64,000 nt of DNA from Candidatus Obscuribacterales bacterium (GCA_031292355.1 JARLHI010000075.1:310001-374000); one strand, 5' to 3'. Shown: positions 9,339-19,219, counted from the stretch's first letter. A program made the numbers and translations. The notes: generated from the sequence alone by a model not told the origin.

Positions 9339-9695
9339 TTAGTTGTTATTGCTTTCTAAATCGTCAAAAACAAAATCAGTATTTTCAGAATAGAGGTTTT
9401 CGTATGACTTTTTATCTTCGATAGAATCAATAATAGTCGCGCACTTTTGCGCACAGCAGCCGTCAGTCCAGTCATGTTCTGGATCTTTTACAACTACTTC
9501 AAGCTCCAGGGCGTCACCAAAATCCTGCCAGGTGGCCATCAGTTCAAACTTCACCGGCACTGCCTTGCCGTCATCTAAAACTTTTTCAGACTGGGCTGCG
9601 GTCAAGGTGCCCAGTTCATATTGCATCCTGCCAAGGTTCCAACCATGCGAATTGATATTTTGCAGAAGGGCATCGACCAAATCGTCGATTTCCAT
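9339..9695 (-). CDS. hypothetical acidic protein
   Basis: Starting at the ATG at 9695, preceded by AAGGA at seven bases, it encodes 118 residues. An alternative GTG/ATG at 9731/9728 directly follows the stop of the upstream hydrolase gene and would add twelve residues. The protein is acidic, soluble and contains a Cys-rich GCCAQKC segment in its second half. It has no recognisable domain. The short distance from the hydrolase (one base if the longer form is used) suggests co-transcription. Confidence 0.65.
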   Translation of the reverse strand: MEIDDLVDALLQNINSHGWNLGRMQYELGTLTAAQSEKVLDDGKAVPVKFELMATWQDFGDALELEVVVKDPEHDWTDGCCAQKCATIIDSIEDKKSYENLYSENTDFVFDDLESNNN

Positions 9696-9732
9696 ATGGA
9701 ATTCCTTCTTCATCGATTTTTCGCTCATCACC

Positions 9733-10737
9733 TTAATTTCCGGAAATAGTTGGGACGTCCACTAATCTTTCTTCTCCCAGAGAATCTGCAGCCAGCCATC
9801 TATCAACGATACCAGCAATTTCTGCGTGTAATGGTTGGTGCTCCATGAGCAAATGTCCTTTGCCTTTCAACACATTCAGCGACACTTTTTCCGAGCTGAT
9901 GTGTGAAGCAAATTCTGGAATGCACTTCGTTTTGAAAACTTTGTCCTTTTCACCGGCGATGATTAGAACCGGCATCTCATAAGGGATATGGTCGACATAT
10001 CGCAACGTTTCGTTGTTGCAATAACTGGTTTTAACAAGCTCGACTGGACTCATACGCCGGCAAATCAAAGGATCTGCAAGACACGACATGGTCAGCGCTT
10101 TGTCGTCACTAAGATATGGATTGATGTAAGGCTCAAGGTTGATTTTAGTTTTGGATGGACTCCAGATACCCTCAGCGAAGCTCAGGAACCAGCGTGGACG
10201 CGGGTGTAGCCAGCGCCTGTAACAAGGACCAGATGTAATCACACCATCGATTAAATCTGGCTTGCTTGAAGCAACCCAGAAGGCGACGTTTGCACCGAGA
10301 CTTTCACCCAAACAATAAATTTTTGTATTTGGATTCTCGCGCTTAATTGAGTCAATCAGCTTCAATAAATCTTCTTTAGTTTGATTGAAGTGAATATCCG
10401 TATCACCATTGTATTCAGCAGACTCCGCTTTCCAGCGACCGAAACCGCGCATGTCGGCTGCATAGAATGGATATCCTTCGGCAGCGAGATGTTTGGCAAA
10501 ATCGTCGAATGCTTCAGCGTAAAAGGTCAAACCGTGGATGCCGACAATGATGCCCTTGGTTGGCTTACTTGAATCCGACCATTCGTATATCGGCAAATTG
10601 AGTTGTTTGCTAATGGCTGGGTGATCTTCTCTAATCACCTCGGCAGAGGCTGGGAGGAACGTACCTGACGAGAAAAATGCTGCTCCAGCGATGCCTATCA
10701 AAGCCGAGCATAAATATTTTTTCCACTTACTAGACAC
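9733..10737 (-). CDS. secreted alpha/beta hydrolase (serine hydrolase, S33/monoacylglycerol-lipase-like)
   Basis: The 334-residue protein has a signal peptide to about residue 33. The fold signature is clear: IVGIHGL at 64-70 (oxyanion region), nucleophile elbow GESLG with Ser146, acid Asp265 in IIAGEKDKVF and His295 in GKGHLLMEH. The ADMRGFGRW segment near 95-102 is typical of lysophospholipase/monoglyceride-lipase-like members of the S33 clan. The substrate is unknown; an ester or acylglycerol is a reasonable guess. The start is a GTG. It heads a short minus-strand unit with the hypothetical gene at 9339. Confidence 0.88.
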   Translation of the reverse strand: MSSKWKKYLCSALIGIAGAAFFSSGTFLPASAEVIREDHPAISKQLNLPIYEWSDSSKPTKGIIVGIHGLTFYAEAFDDFAKHLAAEGYPFYAADMRGFGRWKAESAEYNGDTDIHFNQTKEDLLKLIDSIKRENPNTKIYCLGESLGANVAFWVASSKPDLIDGVITSGPCYRRWLHPRPRWFLSFAEGIWSPSKTKINLEPYINPYLSDDKALTMSCLADPLICRRMSPVELVKTSYCNNETLRYVDHIPYEMPVLIIAGEKDKVFKTKCIPEFASHISSEKVSLNVLKGKGHLLMEHQPLHAEIAGIVDRWLAADSLGEERLVDVPTISGN

Positions 10738-11039
10738 AGATGGGTACCATTCCTATTTTTGATTCCGGTTTGATTCGATTCTCATTTTTTGAGTGCTAGC
10801 GCACGGGTGACGCAAACTTCATGCCAGAACACCGAGGTTCTCAGGATAGGATCTTGACAGAGTATCGCCGATTCAACCACCCATGACATCTAATATACTG
10901 TAATTCAACTCTGGTATATTAAGCATGACTTAGTTCAATAGTGCCAACATTAGAGATTCGAAAAATGAGATGGGCTGGAAGATTTGCCCCATCTGTTTTA
11001 TAACTAGAGCGGATTCACGCGTGACCTGGTTTCATAATT
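10738..11039. other. intergenic region between divergent genes with a terminator-like hairpin
   Basis: This 302-base gap carries the upstream regions of the hydrolase (minus) and the SDR gene (plus). An AT-rich patch with TAATATACTG and GGTATATTAAG lies at about 10890-10922. A hairpin with arms 10968-10974 and 10988-10994 followed by GTTTTA lies 45 bases before the SDR start, so it could attenuate that gene or end a small transcript. A TTGACA at 10854 has no -10 box at normal spacing. Confidence 0.4.
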
Positions 11040-12116
11040 TTGGCTAATTCTTACGTTACTGATTGCGCCGAAAGCTCTGCCGACTCGAACACAGATAGGC
11101 TTTACAAAAACGCGAAAGTTTTTGTCACCGGATCAAGTGGTTTAGTCGGTCTGCAATTTATTAAACATTTAAATGCCTGTCATATTCCGGTTGTTGCAGC
11201 TATTCGCGCCACAACAAAAACTGGACCGCTTCTCGCTGAAGTAGCTCGCTCGTCCGGTCGACTGCAAATCGTCACAGCGGAGCTCGCCGATGAAGAAGGT
11301 CTGGCTGCCGCCATGTCCGGCTGCGACGTTGTCGTTCATGCAGCAGCCACGATCGACCCCAATGGTCAAGGAAAAGAACTGCGTAAAGTGAATGTCGAAG
11401 GAACTCGCCATGTTTTAAACGCGGCAATAAAAAGCGGCGTCAAACACTTCGTTCATATCAGTTCGCTTTCTGTCATCACCGGCGAAGAAGATCAGTTCAA
11501 AGTAACCGAAGACGAGCCGCTCAGACGTTGCCGCGAGCCTTACGCGAATTCCAAAATCGACGCCGAAGAAATTGTCATGGCCGAGGCCAATCGAGGCACC
11601 ATTAACGTTACCGCATTACGTCCAGGATTTATTTATGGTCCCAATGAACAAGCCTGGATGCCGAGACTGGTAGACGCGCTCAAAAAAGGAAGAGCCTTAA
11701 TCATTGGCGACGGTTCAAAAGAAACCAATGTTATCTACGTGGAAAATCTGTGTCGCGCAATCCGACTGGCGATGCTCAATCCCATCGCATATGGCCAGGT
11801 TTACAACCTAACAGATGGCGAAAAAATTACTAAGAAAGAATTGTTCGACGCTATTGCCGACGGCTCCGGTGTGCCACGGGCGTCAATACACGTTTCAGAA
11901 TCGATAGCCAGATTGCTTTGCGAAATTTCAAGCACGCTAGCACCATATGCGCCACCAATTATGCAGCCCATTCTGGCGCGCTATTCTCGCCCAGCTTTTA
12001 GACTCGCCGCTGTCAATCAAGGATTCGACATAGCTAAAGCCGAGCGCGAATTGAAATACGTACAAAGAATTCCCTTTCGAGAAGGTATGTCCAGAACGCT
12101 GAGCGCCTGGGAATGA
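11040..12116 (+). CDS. NAD(P)-dependent epimerase/dehydratase (extended SDR)
   Basis: The 358-residue protein has the Rossmann motif GSSGLVG at 31-37, the NAG-like DVVVHAAA at about 96-103, a serine pair at 141-142 and the catalytic YxxxK at Tyr168/Lys172, followed by ALRPGFIYGP. This is the pattern of the 3-beta-hydroxysteroid dehydrogenase / dihydroflavonol reductase branch of extended SDRs, so a sugar-nucleotide or lipid-linked alcohol are both possible substrates. The start is taken as TTG at 11040 because no ATG fits before the nucleotide-binding motif. The next gene follows after 35 bases on the same strand. Confidence 0.88.
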   Translation: MANSYVTDCAESSADSNTDRLYKNAKVFVTGSSGLVGLQFIKHLNACHIPVVAAIRATTKTGPLLAEVARSSGRLQIVTAELADEEGLAAAMSGCDVVVHAAATIDPNGQGKELRKVNVEGTRHVLNAAIKSGVKHFVHISSLSVITGEEDQFKVTEDEPLRRCREPYANSKIDAEEIVMAEANRGTINVTALRPGFIYGPNEQAWMPRLVDALKKGRALIIGDGSKETNVIYVENLCRAIRLAMLNPIAYGQVYNLTDGEKITKKELFDAIADGSGVPRASIHVSESIARLLCEISSTLAPYAPPIMQPILARYSRPAFRLAAVNQGFDIAKAERELKYVQRIPFREGMSRTLSAWE

Positions 12117-12151
12117 GCGAGTAAGAGCGAAAACTATTTGAGGTTTAGACG

Positions 12152-13219
12152 GTGCACATAGTCAATTTGTCTTTGGTCCTAGGGCTTCTCACCAGCGGAC
12201 TACCTTCTGCCGTAAATGAGTCCCCGACTATCAAAGCAGTCAACGACACGCTCGAACAAATCAGTATGCAATTGGAAAAGGCTCAATCGCAAGAGGAAGC
12301 TGGTGGTGCAAATGTTGCCATCACACCAGTCACGTCTACACCTGTGGTTGAGGAGAAGCCGGCTAGTGGAAAAACACAAGAGTCGATTACCACACAGCCA
12401 GGCGAGGCAGACTTAGCTCCTCAGTGGAATGAATTCGTCAAAGGTTGCGACAGTTTAGAGACTGAAATAGAAAAAGCCCTGTTCAAAAGTCAAATGAAAC
12501 AAAGCATTGCCACAGAATTTCGTTCAGACCTCGCGAAAATACGTGCTCATATTCAAGCGGTCAAACCAAAAGCCAAAGATATCGGCTTTTCGCAAAAGCT
12601 CGTCATATCGCGAGACTTAGGAGATCTCAAAGCCGAAGTCGATTACGCAATTGCAAGCATTATGCATCCTCACGAAAGCATCGAATCGGTTAGAACCAAA
12701 TTCTCAGCCGAGCTTGACGAAGCAATTAAAGCAAAAAAAATCGCCCAGGCCGACGTCGACAAGCTGAACGCCGAAGTTAAGCAACAAGAAGATTTGCTGA
12801 AATCAATGCACCGTTCCACCGAAGCTTTTGCGTCAAAAGATCAAGAGCTTATCGCCAACAATTTTGCTGGATTGCATATCGCTCTGCAACGTCGCATTCA
12901 ATTCTCACAGGAGTCGATTCCGTTGATAGACGAGCAACGCAAAAAAGTTGAAGAAATGCTGCAAAACGCTTCTACAGCGAATACTCTAGATGCCGTAAAG
13001 TGCAAACAGTACTCCGACTCGCTCGCTAAAATTGCCTCTAGAGAAAATGAAGCAACCGCCAAAGGACCACTCAGTTCTTCGCAAATTGTTGGACTGGCCA
13101 TGGAATTAGAAGGTCTGGACGATATCGTTCAAAGCCAGATCAATTCGGGTGCCGGTCAAAGTTCAAGTCAAAGCTCAGGTCAAACTTCGGGGCAAACTTC
13201 AAATCAAGATTCAAAATAA
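12152..13219 (+). CDS. secreted coiled-coil protein, unknown function
   Basis: From a GTG at 12152 the gene encodes 355 residues with a short N-terminal hydrophobic stretch that could act as a signal. A Thr/Pro/Val-rich linker follows, then long helical segments rich in Lys, Glu, Gln and Ala (about 100-330) that should form coiled coils. The C-terminus is a Ser/Gln repeat tail built from degenerate 12-base units. I find no enzymatic motif. Its last 16 bases overlap the end of the convergent DUF2252 gene. Confidence 0.75.
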   Translation: MHIVNLSLVLGLLTSGLPSAVNESPTIKAVNDTLEQISMQLEKAQSQEEAGGANVAITPVTSTPVVEEKPASGKTQESITTQPGEADLAPQWNEFVKGCDSLETEIEKALFKSQMKQSIATEFRSDLAKIRAHIQAVKPKAKDIGFSQKLVISRDLGDLKAEVDYAIASIMHPHESIESVRTKFSAELDEAIKAKKIAQADVDKLNAEVKQQEDLLKSMHRSTEAFASKDQELIANNFAGLHIALQRRIQFSQESIPLIDEQRKKVEEMLQNASTANTLDAVKCKQYSDSLAKIASRENEATAKGPLSSSQIVGLAMELEGLDDIVQSQINSGAGQSSSQSSGQTSGQTSNQDSK

Positions 13220-14655
13220 GCGGTAATTTCATTGTCCGCAATAGCCGCTTTCAGGATTGCAAAATCTAGCTCTGTTTGATTGGCATAGGCCATTGAAAAA
13301 TTAGCGATGGCATTGTCAAATTCGTCGCTGTTGCCCATATACGCCGACAATTGAACCGGATCTCCACCTCTTGCGTGCGCGCGAGCGAGAACCCAGCCCA
13401 GAAGTTTGCCAATAGCTATCATTTGCTCTTCATCCCAGATTTCAGGACGCAGCGAGAGCTTAGCGTCTCTTAGCTGGCGCAAATAAAAGTCATGCCCGAA
13501 TCGGCCCTTTGTCCAGCCGAGAAAAATGTCGCTGGCGGCCTGCATCAAACGCTGGCCGTTGACGATTCTTTCAGCATGATTATCGAAAGGACTTTTGCCG
13601 CAGTAAGGCTCAAGCACAGACATACGCGCTTCTTTGTATTGCAGAATCAGCGGATCATTTTCGGCAGCAGTCAAAAGAGCGACACCACAGCGGGTGCCAA
13701 CACTGCCTACTCCGACAACTTTATGTGCGACATCCTGAAGACGATATTTATCAACTAGCACCCTGCGATCGTCTTGCAGCGAATCTTTATAGAGCTTGAT
13801 GACATTTTGAATCAACTCCTCAAAATCTGCTTTCGACTCTTCGTCGGTATGGAAAATCAAAGGAGGATTGTCTTTGATCATTATTCGCCCGTTAATTGCG
13901 TGAGTCATTTTGGGAAAGTAGTGATCTGGCACCGTTTCTTTTTGCGCTTTTTTGAGCATGCCTTGCACTCTCTTTTTCCAGAGAGCGTCCCTGGTCGTTC
14001 TAACAAAAGTCTCAAGGTCGAATTTTGCATACCAAACATCAAGCACTCGCATTCGAGTAAATTCTTTCATTGAATTGCGATAAGCCTGAGCAACGCAATA
14101 AGCAGCGCGCCTGGCGAACGAGTCCCCCATTTGTTTATGCCTTGCTGCCAGCACAAAGCTTGTCGTCAGTCTTTTCAGGTCCCACTCAAACGGACCTTGC
14201 AAAGTTTCATCAAAATCATTTATGTCAAGAATGATGCGTCTTTCTGGTGTAGCAAATATGCCGAAATTCATGACGTGGCAGTCACCACACAGTTGCGCCC
14301 TTAAGCTGGTGGTGGCAGTATTGGATAAATCGAAAGCCATTAAAGCTGCCGATCCTCGATAGAATGCAAACGACGATTGAGCCATGCGACCATACCGAAT
14401 TGGTATCAGTTCAGGCATGCGCCCTTCATTCGATTCTTCAAGAATGCGCACCACATCGCGTCCAGCGACTGGCGTCGCCCAGTGTCCGTGTAAATCGCGG
14501 GGCACGAAGTGACGTTCTTTGCGCCCGATTCCCTTACGTTCGACGCGAGTCATGTGCGGAAGCAAGCCAATCGGCTCTTTATCTGGACTGAAAAACTCCT
14601 GGTCGACGATTCTGCCTTTAGAAGCCTTCTTTGATTCAGAATCTTTCTTCGTCAT
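13204..14655 (-). CDS. DUF2252 family protein
   Basis: The 483-residue soluble protein matches the conserved DUF2252 core: RMAQSSFAFYRGSAALMAFDL, then CGDCHVMNFGIF, then LDINDFDETLQGPFEWDLKRL and VGVGSVGTR. The GDxHxxNFG plus NDFDE combination resembles the catalytic and metal-binding motifs of kinase-like folds, and these proteins are usually long uncharacterised cytoplasmic members of that fold. The N-terminus is Lys/Ser-rich. GGTAGG just upstream supports the ATG at 14655. The C-terminus overlaps the convergent gene by 16 bases. Confidence 0.9.
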   Translation of the reverse strand: MTKKDSESKKASKGRIVDQEFFSPDKEPIGLLPHMTRVERKGIGRKERHFVPRDLHGHWATPVAGRDVVRILEESNEGRMPELIPIRYGRMAQSSFAFYRGSAALMAFDLSNTATTSLRAQLCGDCHVMNFGIFATPERRIILDINDFDETLQGPFEWDLKRLTTSFVLAARHKQMGDSFARRAAYCVAQAYRNSMKEFTRMRVLDVWYAKFDLETFVRTTRDALWKKRVQGMLKKAQKETVPDHYFPKMTHAINGRIMIKDNPPLIFHTDEESKADFEELIQNVIKLYKDSLQDDRRVLVDKYRLQDVAHKVVGVGSVGTRCGVALLTAAENDPLILQYKEARMSVLEPYCGKSPFDNHAERIVNGQRLMQAASDIFLGWTKGRFGHDFYLRQLRDAKLSLRPEIWDEEQMIAIGKLLGWVLARAHARGGDPVQLSAYMGNSDEFDNAIANFSMAYANQTELDFAILKAAIADNEITAYFES

Positions 14656-14702
14656 AGCCTACCAGTTTGATTTTCACTGGCAAAGTATAACCCGTTGCTG
14701 AA

Positions 14703-15314
14703 TTAAGGTCTCAGACGAAACGGCAATTTCGCGGCAAACATCACTGTGTGTTTTGTCGCTCTTGCCACGTGTACATTACCTGCTTTTTTGTGTTTATGTA
14801 CTCGGTGATACTGGTGCGTCGATGCGGTATGCACAGTATGGGTGCTGGTTGTTGTCGTTTGTGTGCCGCTTATTTCTTTTGCATTATAAGCTGTGCCTGA
14901 TTGAGGAGCCTCAGCATCTGGTCCTGGTTGCAGCGGTGTCGAAGGCAACGATGGTCTGCCGCTAGGGCCCACATACGCCACTTGACCTGGCTGACCAGAT
15001 TGAGTGACTTGAGTGGTAGTTCTATCGATAATAGGTGTTTGCGCAGTCAGTCCATTTTGAGCCGGCAACAAAGATACTGTGTTACGTGGAGCCCCAGCTG
15101 GATTTGTCGAGACCGTGGTCGTGGTGGTCGTCGTCGAATTCGCAGGTGGCGTGGTAGGGGCGCCCTGCACTACTTGATCGATGGGTGGTAAAGCTGTGGC
15201 TGAGGGATAAGCAGGAATTGGAGCGGCGTTGTTCTTGCTGCCTAGCCAATAAAATCCACCTAGCGCTGACACGCCAACCACAGTTGCTAATGCTATCGTC
15301 GCTCGTTTATCCAT
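14703..15314 (-). CDS. membrane-anchored Thr/Pro-rich hypothetical protein
   Basis: The 203-residue protein has one N-terminal hydrophobic helix (IALATVVGVSALGGFYWLG) and then a low-complexity Pro/Thr/Ser/Gln region containing a run of six threonines at about 61-66. It ends in a basic His/Lys-rich tail. This suggests an anchored envelope protein with a flexible stalk. No domain is recognised. It is separated by 47 bases from the DUF2252 gene downstream on the same strand. Confidence 0.65.
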   Translation of the reverse strand: MDKRATIALATVVGVSALGGFYWLGSKNNAAPIPAYPSATALPPIDQVVQGAPTTPPANSTTTTTTTVSTNPAGAPRNTVSLLPAQNGLTAQTPIIDRTTTQVTQSGQPGQVAYVGPSGRPSLPSTPLQPGPDAEAPQSGTAYNAKEISGTQTTTTSTHTVHTASTHQYHRVHKHKKAGNVHVARATKHTVMFAAKLPFRLRP

Positions 15315-15536
15315 GCTCGTTTTTCGCCCCGCTTCATAAATATGCCGACAATCAAAGTTGCCTCAGCTCTCGACGCAGACGGACAAGAATTTGTTGCTGT
15401 GTTCACTTTTGCCTTAACAAGTCTACTAACAATTTGGGTTCACAATTTAGCCACATAACCTTCATATGATTTAAGTGTTAGGGGACTGATTTACAGCAAG
15501 TACCGCACGAAATCAACTAGATAAGAGGGAAGAGCG

Positions 15537-16325
15537 ATGACGCTCAATAACTTTCCGGCTTCACCGGATAAATGGACATCAAGAAGAAGGCACCTGGTGG
15601 GAGCGACTGCATTAGCTTTGATTTGTAGCTCATTTGCTGGTTTATCAGCGATGAAAAACAGCAATACGACGCCCTCAACTGCTCAAACGGCTCAGGCAAA
15701 TGTGCAGCAACCGCAGATTTCAGTGCCAGTGCCGGCGGCGGTGCCGATGCCAAATATGCCAGAGATTCAGCCGCTACAGGGAGCCGCTGTTCAACACGCG
15801 AACACGGGTAGTATCAATTCGGCCTCAATATACAATGCCGGATACCGGGATGGTTACAATCGCGCTTTAACTCAAGCACAGAGTCAGACACAGAGTCAGA
15901 CACAGAGTCAGGCTCAAACTCAAAACCAGACACAATCTCAGAATCGTCCACTGACAGCGGTGCGTCCTCACGCGGTACAACCGGCGCGAGACAATCGCAC
16001 ATTCTTTCAGAAACATCCAATGGTAAAGGGGGCAGCAATCGGCGCTGGTATCGGCGGCGGTGCTGGAGCTCTAACAGGTTTAGTGACAGGGCAAGGCGTG
16101 TTTCGCGGAGCGGCAATCGGCGCAACCACAGGAGCCGGAGTCGGTGTTATTCGCACAAGCAAAATTATGAAACGTCATCCAATCGTGCGTGACATAGCGA
16201 CAGGCGGAGTGACGGGACTTGGTCTTGGTTGGGCAGGCAGTCACTATCCGCATACCATTGCCGCAACGACTGGAATTGGCGCAGCCATTGGTCTTGGTGC
16301 GGGCTTATTTAACAATCTCAGATAA
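15537..16325 (+). CDS. glycine-zipper envelope protein
   Basis: GAGGGAAGAG just before the ATG supports this start. The 262-residue protein has an N-terminal hydrophobic signal or anchor (GATALALICSSFAGLSA), a Pro/Val-rich stretch, a Gln/Ser/Thr repeat at about 114-137 and a glycine-zipper half (GAAIGAGIGGGAGALTGLV, GAAIGATTGAGVG, IGAAIGLGAG). Glycine zippers of this kind pack in membranes, as in the outer membrane lipoprotein SlyB/Rcf families. The exact role is unknown. It is divergent from the gene at 14703. Confidence 0.75.
   Translation: MTLNNFPASPDKWTSRRRHLVGATALALICSSFAGLSAMKNSNTTPSTAQTAQANVQQPQISVPVPAAVPMPNMPEIQPLQGAAVQHANTGSINSASIYNAGYRDGYNRALTQAQSQTQSQTQSQAQTQNQTQSQNRPLTAVRPHAVQPARDNRTFFQKHPMVKGAAIGAGIGGGAGALTGLVTGQGVFRGAAIGATTGAGVGVIRTSKIMKRHPIVRDIATGGVTGLGLGWAGSHYPHTIAATTGIGAAIGLGAGLFNNLR
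15877..15912 (+). repeat. three tandem 12-base units inside the glycine-zipper gene
   Basis: The unit CACAGAGTCAGA occurs three times in a row (the last base of the third copy differs) and encodes the Gln-Ser-Gln-Thr tract. Being a multiple of three, gain or loss of units would change length without breaking the frame. Confidence 0.85.
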
Positions 16326-16354
16326 AAACTAGCAGTCAATGCTAGATTAAAGGG

Positions 16355-17794
16355 ATGAAAACGCTCGAGCATCCGGTTGCTGTGAAGCCACTGCGACCCA
16401 ATCTTATTCTTGGCATTTGCTGTTTGAGTCTGTTGATGGTTTCTATGGATGCAACCATAGTAAACGTTGGACTGCCTTCAATCAGGCGCGAGTTCAACGC
16501 TTCAATTGCCAGCCTGCAATGGATTATAGACGCCTATACAATGGTTGTGGCCAGTCTTTTGATGCTTGCAGGCTCGATGGCCGATCGCTTTGGTCGGCGT
16601 CGTATTTTTCAACTGGGCATGGCTATCTTCATGCTCGGCTCATTGTGGTGTAGTACCGCTGGCAGTATCAACGCTTTAATTATAGCGCGCGTATTGCAGG
16701 CTCTTGGCGCAACCATGCTCAATCCCGTGGCGATGTCGATCATCACTAATACATTTATCGAACCGAAAGCCCGCGCCCGCGCAATTGGCATATGGGGCGC
16801 GATAGCCGGAGTATCGATGGCTCTAGGTCCAATCACTGGTGGCGCTTTGACACAAACAGTGGGCTGGCGCTCCATGTTTTGGATCAACGTGCCAATTGGC
16901 ATTGCAGCGATGGTCATGGCCGCTATGTACATTCCAGAATCTAAAGCTGTTCATTCGCGAAGAGTAGATCCTATCGGTCAAATCCTTGTTTTTTCAGCTC
17001 TTGCCTGTCTTGTTAGCGCTGTCATCGAAGGTCCGCGTGAAGGCTGGGACTCGGCGTTTATCGTCTCATTGTTCGCTGGATCACTAATTGCGCTCCTTTC
17101 GTTGATTTTTTACGAAAGAAAACGCTTCGAACCACTCATTGATCTGCGTTTTTTCAAGAGTTTTCCTTTCGCCAGTGCCACCATTATTGCTGTCTGCGCC
17201 TTTGCCGGATTCTCAGGATTTCTTTTTCTCAATACACTGTATCTCCAGGAAATACGCCACTTTTCAGCGTTCAATACTGGTCTGTGCACACTGCCTCTGG
17301 CAATCGCTACAATCGTTTTTGCGCCTATATCAGGCAAACTGGTAGGCAATTACGGCACGCGGCTGCCACTTTTGTTGTCCGGTCTGGCCATTGCCTCAAG
17401 CGCCTTGATTTTGACTGGACTTACCAATAGCACATCTATTTGGCTGATGTTTTTGGCGTATGTAACGTTCGGCATTGGCTTTGGTCTTGTCAATGCGCCA
17501 GTTACGAATACGGCCGTGTCTGGCATGCCTAAAGCGCAAGCAGGAGTAGCTGCAGCCATTGCCTCGACCAGTCGACAAGTCGGCGCGGCTCTTGGAGTGG
17601 CCATAGCCGGCACAATTTGCGGTTCGCATTCAAGTATCGGCGCAAACTTTTCGCAAGCGACACACTCCGTCTGGTGGCTCATTGTTGGCGCGGGGGCAGT
17701 CATCTCTTTGCTAGGATGGCTGTCAAATACCAGCTGGGCGAAACGCACCACTGAAAACGCGACTCATCTTCTAGCAGAAGATCACTTAGCTTGA
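16355..17794 (+). CDS. MFS drug-exporter-like transporter, DHA2 (EmrB/QacA) type
   Basis: At 479 residues with about fourteen hydrophobic helices, this fits the DHA2 drug:H+ antiporter family. Helix 1 carries the typical MVSMDATIVNVGLPSI signature, the loop between helices 2 and 3 has GSMADRFGRRRIF (motif A), and motif C-like GIWGAIAGVSMALGPITGG lies in helix 5. The likely role is proton-driven export of a hydrophobic compound. It follows the glycine-zipper gene by 29 bases, so the two may be co-transcribed. It ends with a nine-base convergent overlap with the next gene. Confidence 0.92.
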   Translation: MKTLEHPVAVKPLRPNLILGICCLSLLMVSMDATIVNVGLPSIRREFNASIASLQWIIDAYTMVVASLLMLAGSMADRFGRRRIFQLGMAIFMLGSLWCSTAGSINALIIARVLQALGATMLNPVAMSIITNTFIEPKARARAIGIWGAIAGVSMALGPITGGALTQTVGWRSMFWINVPIGIAAMVMAAMYIPESKAVHSRRVDPIGQILVFSALACLVSAVIEGPREGWDSAFIVSLFAGSLIALLSLIFYERKRFEPLIDLRFFKSFPFASATIIAVCAFAGFSGFLFLNTLYLQEIRHFSAFNTGLCTLPLAIATIVFAPISGKLVGNYGTRLPLLLSGLAIASSALILTGLTNSTSIWLMFLAYVTFGIGFGLVNAPVTNTAVSGMPKAQAGVAAAIASTSRQVGAALGVAIAGTICGSHSSIGANFSQATHSVWWLIVGAGAVISLLGWLSNTSWAKRTTENATHLLAEDHLA

Positions 17795-19219
17795 GTATAG
17801 TCCGAGGTGGTTACGATTGAAAAATCTCCAGCCATAGTAAGCAATTGGCACCAAAGTCAAAAGCAAAAAATTATTGACATGATCATGACCAATTAAAGTG
17901 ACAGCAAACAGCTGCGTACAACTCAGTGTTATTGCTAGCTTGCGCAGTTCGTCACGTTCTGGCAGCCACAAAGACATAGGAAAAAACATGATTATGTACC
18001 AGGGGTAAAATTTGCCAGAGACAATGCAAACGGCAAGCAAAGCAAGAAGCAAGCAATACCGTAGCAAAGTTATGGGCGTCACTGTACTTTTTTGGCGAAA
18101 TAATTTTTGCAGAAGAAAGAGCCAAAGAAAGAAAAATAAGACGGCTGCACATGCCTCAACCGAAGCGGCAATATAATTGAGCAGATAATCTAGCCAGTTC
18201 GGAGCCTGTTTGTGAAAAAAGAGCTTCGCTATTGGATAGTGAAGATGGTCTATCAAAGCCGGCAAAGAATTGGCATTGACTGAAAGGTTTTTTTGAATCT
18301 CCAGCCATTGAAACTTCGGCAGGTCGAAAATGAAAGGCAACGAAATTAAAGCCGCCCAAACGAGACCAATACCTGAACTTGCAAACATCTTAGCGAGCGA
18401 GGATTTATGCGCGATATAGACCATGAAAAATGGAATGCTAAAAAGCCACAAATATTTGATTAACACGCCGCTGAGCAAAAGTGGTATCACCGGCAAAAAC
18501 AAATTGCACCACAGACAATAAAAAGCGGTCAACACTGGCAGAGTCATCAAAATGTCGTTGTGACCGTTGCTGACGGTATGCAAAAGCACAATCGGACTCC
18601 ACATAAACAAATAAAAGCTCACAGTGGGCCGCATCCCCGGTAAGGCTTTTGCACCGAAATAAATGACTGCGCCAAGACAAAAATAGGCCAGCAACATCAA
18701 AACTTTGAAAAGTTGCAATGTCAGAGTCAAATTGCCGGCGCCCAGCAGACAAACCAATTTGGCTATAAGAGCGAAGAGAAATCCATAAGGAAACGGGTTT
18801 AGAGCCCAGAACGGTGTAAACATTGGGTCTATACCGTAACCAGGAGTTCCTACAGTCATCAAGGTATACGGATTAACGCCGTAGCGCGCCTGTTGCCAGC
18901 CTCCATTAATATAACTGTACAAGTCGGTCGAATAAAAAGGCGGAATGGCAAACGCACAGACGGCAGTGGCAAGAGCAAAAAGACTGAGTTCTTTAAAGCC
19001 CACGACATTACTGCTAGCGACAATTCTGTAGCCACGCCAGTAGGCAAATAACAAAATGGCGAAACCAGGGAGCAAAACGATGTTGCTCAAATTCCGCGAG
19101 AAATAGTCGTTCGGGAAATAGCAAAAAGTAAAGTAAAGAGCGAAGCTGAGATACACAGCAATAGACAGACAAGCGTTGTAGCCGAATTTCGAACGGGCTT
19201 GATTCTGCAATTTGAGCAA
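17786..19219 (-). CDS. GT-C fold polytopic glycosyltransferase (mannosyltransferase-like)
   Basis: The 477-residue protein has about twelve hydrophobic helices. An extracytoplasmic loop after the second or third helix contains STDLYSYINGGWQQARYGVNPY, an acidic signature of polyprenyl-phosphate-sugar-dependent GT-C enzymes similar to the MptA/B mannosyltransferases. GHND and GKFYPWYIIMFFPMSLWLP further on also fit this superfamily. The likely role is transfer of a sugar from a lipid carrier to an envelope glycan. The start is a TTG at 19219 without a strong ribosome site, so the N-terminus is uncertain. Confidence 0.8.
   Translation of the reverse strand: MLKLQNQARSKFGYNACLSIAVYLSFALYFTFCYFPNDYFSRNLSNIVLLPGFAILLFAYWRGYRIVASSNVVGFKELSLFALATAVCAFAIPPFYSTDLYSYINGGWQQARYGVNPYTLMTVGTPGYGIDPMFTPFWALNPFPYGFLFALIAKLVCLLGAGNLTLTLQLFKVLMLLAYFCLGAVIYFGAKALPGMRPTVSFYLFMWSPIVLLHTVSNGHNDILMTLPVLTAFYCLWCNLFLPVIPLLLSGVLIKYLWLFSIPFFMVYIAHKSSLAKMFASSGIGLVWAALISLPFIFDLPKFQWLEIQKNLSVNANSLPALIDHLHYPIAKLFFHKQAPNWLDYLLNYIAASVEACAAVLFFFLWLFLLQKLFRQKSTVTPITLLRYCLLLALLAVCIVSGKFYPWYIIMFFPMSLWLPERDELRKLAITLSCTQLFAVTLIGHDHVNNFLLLTLVPIAYYGWRFFNRNHLGLYSS

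Noticed and set aside
15877..15912. Short regular repeats as a CRISPR array
   Set aside because: The units are 12 bases, adjacent, without spacers, and encode Gln-Ser-Gln-Thr in a clear gene.
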